From Distichodus sexfasciatus (Eukaryota; Chordata; Actinopteri; Characiformes; Distichodontidae): a stretch of DNA of 64,000 nt. The position numbers and the translations under genes were made by a program. This document shows positions 58,209 through 64,000 of this stretch, piece by piece (within the stretch, counting starts at the first letter, position 1; every line of letters begins with the position of its first letter). Location of the stretch: the NCBI GenBank assembly GCA_032718565.1, contig JAVGVS010000001.1:2117896-2181895 (forward strand), in the 5' to 3' direction. Below the pieces are notes generated by a model. That model was not told the origin of the DNA. It searched no databases and saw nothing but the letters and a program-made list of their open reading frames with translations.

Positions 58209-59202
58209 TGTCCAGGGGTGCGTTGCTCATGAGCATAGTTGCTAACGTATTGCTAACTACGTAAGCAACATTGTGTTAGTTGCTGATGTGCGCTATGTTA
58301 GTTGCTAATGGGCGCTATGTTAGTTGCTAATGGGCGCTATGTTAGTTGCTAATGTGTGCTATGTTAGTTGCTGATGGGTGCTATGTTAGTTGCTAATGGG
58401 CGCTATGTTAGTTGCTGATGTGTGCTATGTTAGTTACTGATGTGCGCTATGTTAGTTGCTAATGGGCGCTATGTTAGTTGCTAATGGGCGCTATGTTAGT
58501 TGCTAATGTGTGCTATGTTAGTTGCTAATGGGCGCTATGTTAGTTGCTAATGGGCGCTATGTTAGTTGCTAATGCGCGCTGTTAGTTGCTGATGCGCGCT
58601 GTTAGTTGCTGATGCGTGCTATGTTAGTTGCTAATGGGCGCTATGTTAGTTGCTAATGTGTGCTATGTTAGTTGCTAATGCGTGCTATGTTAGTTGCTAA
58701 TGCGCGCTGTTATTTACTGATGTGCGCTATGTTAGTTGCTAATGGGCGCTATGTTAGTTGCTAATGTGTGCTATGTTAGTTTGCTAATGGGTGCTATGTT
58801 AGTTGCTAATGGGCGCTATGTTAGTTGCTAATGCGTGCTATGTTAGTTGCTAATGCGCGCTATGTTAGTTGCTAATGCGCGCTATGTTAGTTGTTACTGC
58901 GCTATGTTAGTTGCTAATGCGCGCTATGTTAGTTGTTAATGTGCGCTATGTTAGTTGTTAATGTGCGCTATGTTAGTTGCTAATGCACGCTATGTTAGTT
59001 GCTAATGCGCGCTAGGTTAGTTGCTAATGCGTGCTATGTTATTTGCTAATGCACGCTAGGTTAGTTGCTAATGTACACTATGGTAATTGCTAATGTACAC
59101 TATGTTAGTTGCTAATTGTACGCTATGTTAGTTGCTAATGTACACTATGGTAGTTGCTAACATAGTTAGCCACTATGCTCATGGGAAACGCACGCCAGGA
59201 CA
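58209..59202. mobile_element. Terminal-inverted-repeat element filled by a 22-bp minisatellite
   Basis: The left end (58209-58245) tgtccaggggtgcgttgctc and right end (59166-59202), complement tgtcctggcgtgcgtttccc, are about 35-bp imperfect inverted repeats, both continuing catgagcatagt-ctaac. Between them the sequence is almost only the 22-bp repeat. No frame. Related fish MITEs with 'gtgcgtttccca' termini exist (general knowledge); the family name is not known to me. Confidence 0.8.
58262..59165 (+). repeat. 22-bp minisatellite, about 41 copies
   Basis: Consensus gctatgttagttgctaatgg plus gc. The variable dinucleotides before gct (gggc, gtgt, gcgc, gcgt, gtgc) form mixed strings, and several neighbouring unit pairs repeat in order, suggesting multi-unit duplications. 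Units decay toward the right end (gtacac variants). Each unit holds tgttagttgctaa, itself similar to the element's sub-terminal sequence. Confidence 0.95.
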
Positions 59203-59305
59203 TTTCAAGAGCCTGTATTGAAGGCAGCTGAATTTCTGTTAGCTTCTGTTTGGATGAAAACTGTCATGTCTTCAGGAAACCTAAAAGAATTAAGTGAGGG
59301 AATAT

Positions 59306-59536
59306 TTGGCATTGTGAACACAGCGCGCAGCGCACCACATCAAATTGTGACCTCTACATTTGAGAAATCCGTGAAGGAGCAGTGGGCAGCGTTTTTTGGC
59401 AATGCCCGGGGAGCAGTGCTTGGAGACAGAACCTTGCTCATGGGCACCTCAGTGGCAACTTTACCAGTTCGGGACTTGAACCGGCAATCCTCTGATCACG
59501 GGAGCAACTCACTAACTGTTACGCTACCATCAGTCT
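59306..59536 (-). repeat. Family A SINE
   Basis: Tail ggcattgtgaacacagcgcg; body gcttggagacagaaccttgc; head complement actaactgttacgctaccat. Confidence 0.87.
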
Positions 59537-59734
59537 AGTTGGAAGCCCACCATTCAATATAAACAGGGTGCTTATAGATTTACTCGGTCTTGACGCAGAG
59601 CCCGCGACCTTCAGATCACAAGGCCAAAAGTCTAGTTGCCTTTGATTCAAGCTCTCAAAACATAAATGCAAATTCATTTTAGAAATCAGAAATGCTGCTT
59701 GTTTATTTATTCACTCTAGCCAGTTCAGATGAAC

Positions 59735-59906
59735 ATTGATGGCGTTTAGCTTGCTTACATTTCACAATTACAGGGATAGTGTTAAGGGCCTTACCCAGGG
59801 GCCCAGTGGTTGCAGTTCTTGCAGTTGGATGGAGCTGAATTTGAACAAATGACCGCTTGATGTGTAAACGAGTATCCCACCACTAGACCACCACAATGCC
59901 CAGTGC
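59735..59906 (-). repeat. Family B SINE
   Basis: Head complement cccaccactagaccaccaca at the right; gttaagggccttacccaggg body; weak tail cttacatttcacaattacag at the left. Confidence 0.82.
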
Positions 59907-60659
59907 TAGGCCAGTGGCACTGCTGTTTTGAGTGTGAGCCCCCAACTGAATAATTCCAGGTTACCTGTGGTAAAAAGACCAGTAAGGCGTAGTTAAGAGG
60001 CTGGGTGACACGTAAAGGAACACGTTTAGGTGAGTTCCTTTCACAGCACCCTTGCACCTAAAATCATGTTTAGAATCCCCATCCTGCCAACACTATACGC
60101 AAAGAACAAAAACGCTGTTCTGCACAAAATAACTCTTTATTTAACAAATTATTACAAAACTCTCAAATATAACAATATACAGGTCAGCCAACAGGTCAGC
60201 CTCCCACCGGCCCCTTAACCCATCTTCCACCACCTGTGTGAGCTCTCCTCCGCTAGCAGAGGCCTGCACACAAACTAGTAGAGTTCTCACTCTGACCTAC
60301 ACAGTGACATCATATCACTGACATCACATGCAAATGGGCGATAGAAAAGCAGTCTCATAAATGTGATTTTTTTTCTGAGCGCCCGCGACGCCCCACTGAC
60401 AAGACTCCACCCTTGACGTACCTGATAACCCGGCTGTTGTGTTTCAGCACATGGTGTTTTTATCGTGTGTAAAGCAGTGTTTCTCCTGCTTTACTGCACC
60501 TCCACAATTTGAATCATGTTCTCATAATAAAGAGCTCTTGAAATGCAAGGCTCCTGTCTTTCTTAAGACCTTTCTTCCTCAAGTCCACTCCCTGATCGTT
60601 GAGCTTCAGCACTAACTGACTGGAACACCATGAGCAGGGTGCAGTAGACTTCAGGCTCC

Positions 60660-60661
<2 letters not shown>

Positions 60662-60702
<41 letters not shown>
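60662..60702. repeat. GT microsatellite
   Basis: Uninterrupted (gt)n of about 19 units. Confidence 0.95.
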
Positions 60703-60904
60703 GTGTGTTTAAGACTCAGGGTGGGTCTGTGCGCAGAGAAGGTCAGAGTCGCTCCTACACGGTTCCTCCTGCCAGCCTTGAGGAGAGGAAGTCCTGGCTT
60801 TCTGTTTCCTCTCTTTGTCCTGCAGGGTGAGGGTTAGTGTGAGTGTGTGTCTTGTCTGTCTGGGAGAGTGTGTTTACACGTTCACCTGGCGCTTGCCTGC
60901 TTTA

Positions 60905-61195
60905 AAACATACACACACGCTTGTGCTCCCCCACTAGTAATTTTTCCACTCATACACACACACTCACACTCTCTTTTTTCTCATATACACACACACACAC
61001 TTCCTCTCCTACATCATGGTGTCTTATGCATACACACACACAGACTCTCACGTGCATGCACACACACACACACACACACACAGTCTCTGTCTACCTCTCG
61101 CTCGCTCTCTCTCTCTCTTCTTTCTTGCACACACACTCTGTTATACTCTCTCACACACTCATACACACACACACACACTCACTCTCACTCCTACT
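60905..61195. repeat. CA/CT-rich microsatellite cluster
   Basis: Several (ca)n runs (60950, 60988, 61060-61081, 61160) and (ct)n at 61100. Produces Thr/His/Ser frames that are not genes. Confidence 0.92.
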
Positions 61196-62193
61196 CTTCA
61201 GGGTTAATATCTCCACTGCATCCTGAGTCAACGCCACTGAACCCTCTAACCCGCACACACCATGACATACACCCACCGCCACACACACACTCCGTCTGGC
61301 TTCCTGCTCATATCGCTCCTCGTGTTGATTCAGTGCCGGACAGGAAGTGAGGCGGTAAGTTAGGTCAGTCCTACAGGAAATACTGAAGCATGCTGGGTTG
61401 TCTGAAGTCGGAGGTGTCGGCCGCGCAGCTGTGTGTCGGCACTTCCTGCGTGTCCCTCGGCTCTCGTCCGCCCTCCGGCCCCCTTCTGTCCATCTCAGCG
61501 CTTTCTTGAAATAACGCAACCCTGACAAAGACCTGCACTGTCGCCACGGCGACGTCCCTCAAACCTGCAGCCCTCCAGGAAGTCTGCTTTAACCTCCATT
61601 GTTTTCACGCTTCATCTATTTATTTAGGTGAACGCAGAGCCCCGTCACGGGAACGTCGGAATTAGTCTCTCTCTTATCTTTCTGTCTGTCTGAGAATTTC
61701 CCGCCTTCCACTCAAACCAGAGGGAATAAAAGAGTCAGGTCCAGGCCTGAACATATTATCTCAAAGCTAAGTAGGCCAGTATGTGTAGGATTCAGCAAGA
61801 ATTATTTACCTGATAACGCTCCTAGTTAGGGTCGAGCAGTTCGGCGGTAATACTGAATCTCATGGCGTGTGAAAATGAGTACTATTAGAATGTCTTTCGC
61901 CGTATCAACAGCACACAGCACCATCTATTTCTCCAAAATGTTTTCTCTTCTGTGAACCGTTCTAGTTTATCATTATAGGAGTATTTTATGGAACTCGCTT
62001 CACTCCCTTTTAGTGCCATATAATGTTTATGTTAAAGTGGAAGTAAAATGTGCTCGTTTGTCTCGTTAAGAACAGTTTTATCCTGCTCCGCTCCCTTGAG
62101 GACTGCTGTGCTTTGGGAAATGAAGCCTAGCCGTTTGCAGCGCAGTAATTAATGACAAAACTATGAATTTGTGACTCACAAAACTATGAATTT

Positions 62194-62836
62194 GTGACTC
62201 TGCACGGCAAAACTAGTCGCTTCTCTCAAATTTTCAAAGTTGAGTTATGTTTGAAAAACATAAAGTGCATAAATTAACCCTTAAAACGATACCTATATGG
62301 AATGAATGGGACGACATATGACTGAGATATCAACATTCAAAGGAGTCGGGTTTCTCCTGTCACGCCAAGTGAGAAACGGAGAAATCTGCCTTTGAAGTTG
62401 ACTATCGCCGTAGCACTCACAGACGCTTGGTGCGGTCGCGTCTACGTTTGCACTTACGGTAGCCTACGCTGCATTCACACGGATAGCCTACCTGCGTTAG
62501 GTTAACTGAACTCGGGAGACGAAGATGGATTCTGGAGCAATATTTTCACGCTAGTCAACCAGTGGATTTACCGTAAATATTGAAGTAGAGCGGTCAAAAC
62601 AGAAACTTTTAACATTCTGCTGGAATTGAATTCCTCACCTCAAGAAAGTCACGTTTTTAGGATGGAAAGGGTAAGTTTTTCAGCCAAATTTATTCACAAC
62701 AGTACAGTATAGACCTTCCACTGTTTCAAAACACTAAAACCAAAAAATCCAAAATTTTACCCCACGCAACATAAACGCTCGTTTTTCTCGGAAACCTCTG
62801 TTGCGACAAGCGACTGGTTTTGCCGTGGACGGTCAC
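62194..62836 (-). mobile_element. ~640-bp terminal-inverted-repeat element, copy 3
   Basis: Most complete termini: 'gtgactctgcacggcaaaac' at the left and 'gttttgccgtggacggtcac' at the right, continuing into the agtcgctt... inner part. Same orientation as copy 2 and opposite to copy 1. A near-exact direct repeat of about 20 bp ('aaaactatgaatttgtgact') precedes the left end (62158-62198). Confidence 0.88.
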
Positions 62837-62865
62837 ATTTCTCAGACGCGAATGACGTTATGATA

Positions 62866-63004
62866 AAAGAGCAGTGGTCAGCTTTTTGGCAACACCCGGG
62901 GAACGGTGCTTGTGGACGATTGCTTGCTCATGAGCACCTCAGTGGTACCTTTAGGAGTCCGGAACTTGAACCAGCGACCCAGTGACCGCTACATTACCAA
63001 AAGT
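62866..63004 (-). repeat. Family A SINE, tail missing
   Basis: Starts within the body at aaaagagcagtggtcagctt and runs to the head complement gaccgctacattaccaaaag. It directly follows the transposon copy ending at 62836. Confidence 0.8.
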
Positions 63005-63034
63005 CTTGTTGCTGGCCCAGCATACAATCAGGGT

Positions 63035-63592
63035 ATACATTACTGTGCAAAAGTTTTAGGCAGGTGTGAAAAAATGCTGTAAACAAAGAATGCTTTCAGA
63101 AATATAAATAATGATTGTTTATTTTTATCAATTTACAAAATGCAAAGTGAGTGAACAAAAGAAAAATCTAAATCAAATCAATATTTGGTGTTACTACCTT
63201 TTGTCTTCAAACCAGCATCAATTCTTATAGGTACACTTGCACAAAGTCAGGGATTTTGTAGGATTATAGTCATTATATTATTTTGTAGGATTATATTATT
63301 TTTTAGGATTATAGGATTATAGATCTATGGTTAGTTCTCCAAGATGTTTGGAACAACCTACCAGCCGAGTTCCTTCAAAAACTGTGTGCAAGTGTACCTA
63401 GAGGAATTGATGCTGTTTTGAAGGCAAAGGCTGGTCACACCAAATATTGATTTGATTTAGATTTCTCTTTTGTGCATTCACTGCATTTTGTTGATTGATG
63501 AAAATAAATGATTAACACTTCCATTTTTGAAAGCATTCTTTGTTGACAGCATTTTTTCACACCTGCCTAAAACTTTTGCACAGCACTGTACA
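63035..63592. mobile_element. Fold-back, non-autonomous Tc1/mariner-like element
   Basis: Ends are inverted copies: left 'ctgtgcaaaagttttaggca' at about 63043, right its complement ending at about 63586. Homology between the arms extends over roughly 220 bp and, unusually, includes the transposase C-terminal codons: the left arm (63185-63260) is the complement of coding sequence at 63380-63455. Between the arms lies a short 'tgtaggattata' repeat. A TA target duplication is plausible but could not be fixed exactly. Confidence 0.8.
63319..63450 (+). pseudogene. Tc1/mariner transposase C-terminal remnant
   Basis: Reads IDLWLVLQDVWNNLPAEFLQ then KLCASVPRGIDAVLKAKAGH TKY and a stop. The W-N-N-(I/L)P-x-E-x-L-Q-x-L-x-x-S-x-P-R-R/G pattern and terminal GHTKY are typical of the last ~45 residues of Tc1-like transposases. 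Everything upstream (DNA-binding and most of the DDE domain) is absent; the codons run into an 'aggattat' repeat. Non-functional remnant inside the element at 63035-63592. Confidence 0.82.
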
Positions 63593-64000
63593 TCAGGAAC
63601 TTTGGCTTTTCAACACATGCAATTTAGTCATACAGTATGAGCTGGAGGTTTACAAAATGATGAAAAAAAAACCCCAGTATATACCCAGCTTTAGGTGAAG
63701 TAATGGTCTGAAAAATGCCCAACGCCTCTCTCAGAAGCTGTGGACATGTCACACCTTTTGTTGCCAGCAGCATAAACATGGGCTAATAGATTTACAAAAC
63801 CTTGACTAAGATTGAGACCTTACTTTGATGTCCTAAACATGGATTTGATGTGTCATCATATCCTAAAGGTTATGCCACCATTTCACACCAACCCCGCCTT
63901 TCCTCGATGTGTCAATTATGGCATGTGATGAAGGATAAAAGCCCATTTTCACCATATTAAAGTCTTTTCACACTTGTTGTTTTAGCGAATTCTCTGGCGA

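Larger units (their letters stand above)
57423..64000 (+). other. pard3b intron, partial (continues beyond window)
   Basis: No further exon was recognised to the end of the window. 57430-58010, 59540-59730, 59910-60650, 61210-62150 and 63600-64000 show no identifiable feature. The remainder is the minisatellite-filled element, SINEs, microsatellites, a terminal-inverted-repeat element and a Tc1-like remnant, listed separately. Confidence 0.6.

Noticed and set aside
60720..60850. Possible further pard3b exon after a gtgcgcag acceptor
   Set aside because: The translation shows no similarity to the start of PDZ3, and no phase-compatible donor with a conserved reading was found.
1..64000. CRISPR array, operon, phage or bacterial island
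   Set aside because: Introns, SINEs, hAT and Tc1-type elements and a PDZ-domain gene show vertebrate nuclear DNA; the tandem repeats have no spacer structure.

Overview
The window is vertebrate nuclear DNA, almost certainly from a ray-finned (teleost) fish. It holds the central part of one protein-coding gene on the + strand, a pard3b orthologue (par-3 family cell polarity regulator beta; which of the two teleost co-orthologues cannot be decided here). Seven exons with consensus GT..AG introns are recognisable at 9199-9296, 30891-30949, 42129/42132-42215, 46329-46454, 50014-50452, 55809-55948 and 57294-57422. Joined in order they encode a short linker, PDZ1, a serine-rich linker and PDZ2. The exons before 9199 (N-terminal oligomerisation domain) and after 57422 (PDZ3, C-terminal tail) lie outside the window. 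Exon phases agree across all junctions. One exon, 50014-50452, has two apparent frame changes at its 5' end, which is either a sequence error or a real lesion. Bacterial-type features (operons, ribosome binding sites, CRISPR) do not apply.

More than 98% of the window is intron, and most of what can be read there is repeat. Two tRNA-derived SINE families dominate: family A (about 240 bp, more than 20 copies) and family B (about 180 bp, ending in a 'gtctgctaaatgctgtaaatg'-like tail, about 11 copies or fragments). A DANA/Mermaid-like SINE is present twice in full and twice as 3' fragments. Non-autonomous DNA transposons are common. Several hAT-type elements can be bounded to the base by 8-bp target duplications (9442-10349, 12380-12664, 23491-24019, 25375-25557, 52545-53475, 53948-54581). 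There are three copies of a ~640-bp terminal-inverted-repeat element (3866-4495, 48108-48740, 62194-62836) and a Tc1/mariner-like fold-back remnant (63035-63592) that carries the end of a transposase gene. A ~1-kb element (58209-59202) is filled by about 41 copies of a 22-bp repeat. Many insertions are nested, so relative ages can be read directly.

Other structure includes ancient local triplications (31790-33600, unit about 420 bp; 47955-49975, unit about 470 bp), a degenerate higher-order array of 'ggtacctttactgctcagtg' motifs (7120-7880), a perfect 34-bp inverted repeat with an 11-base loop (5807-5885), long polypyrimidine tracts (43500-44290, 50555-51730) and many microsatellites. A CpG-rich block (about 2500-2870) and a repeat-poor, TAAT-rich block (about 27030-28180) are the best intronic candidates for regulatory DNA.

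Long open frames elsewhere in the window are translations of microsatellites, CT tracts or SINEs and were not annotated as genes. I found no previously undescribed biological system. The most unusual items are the minisatellite-filled transposon, the perfect hairpin, the frame-broken exon and the nested transposon stratigraphy.
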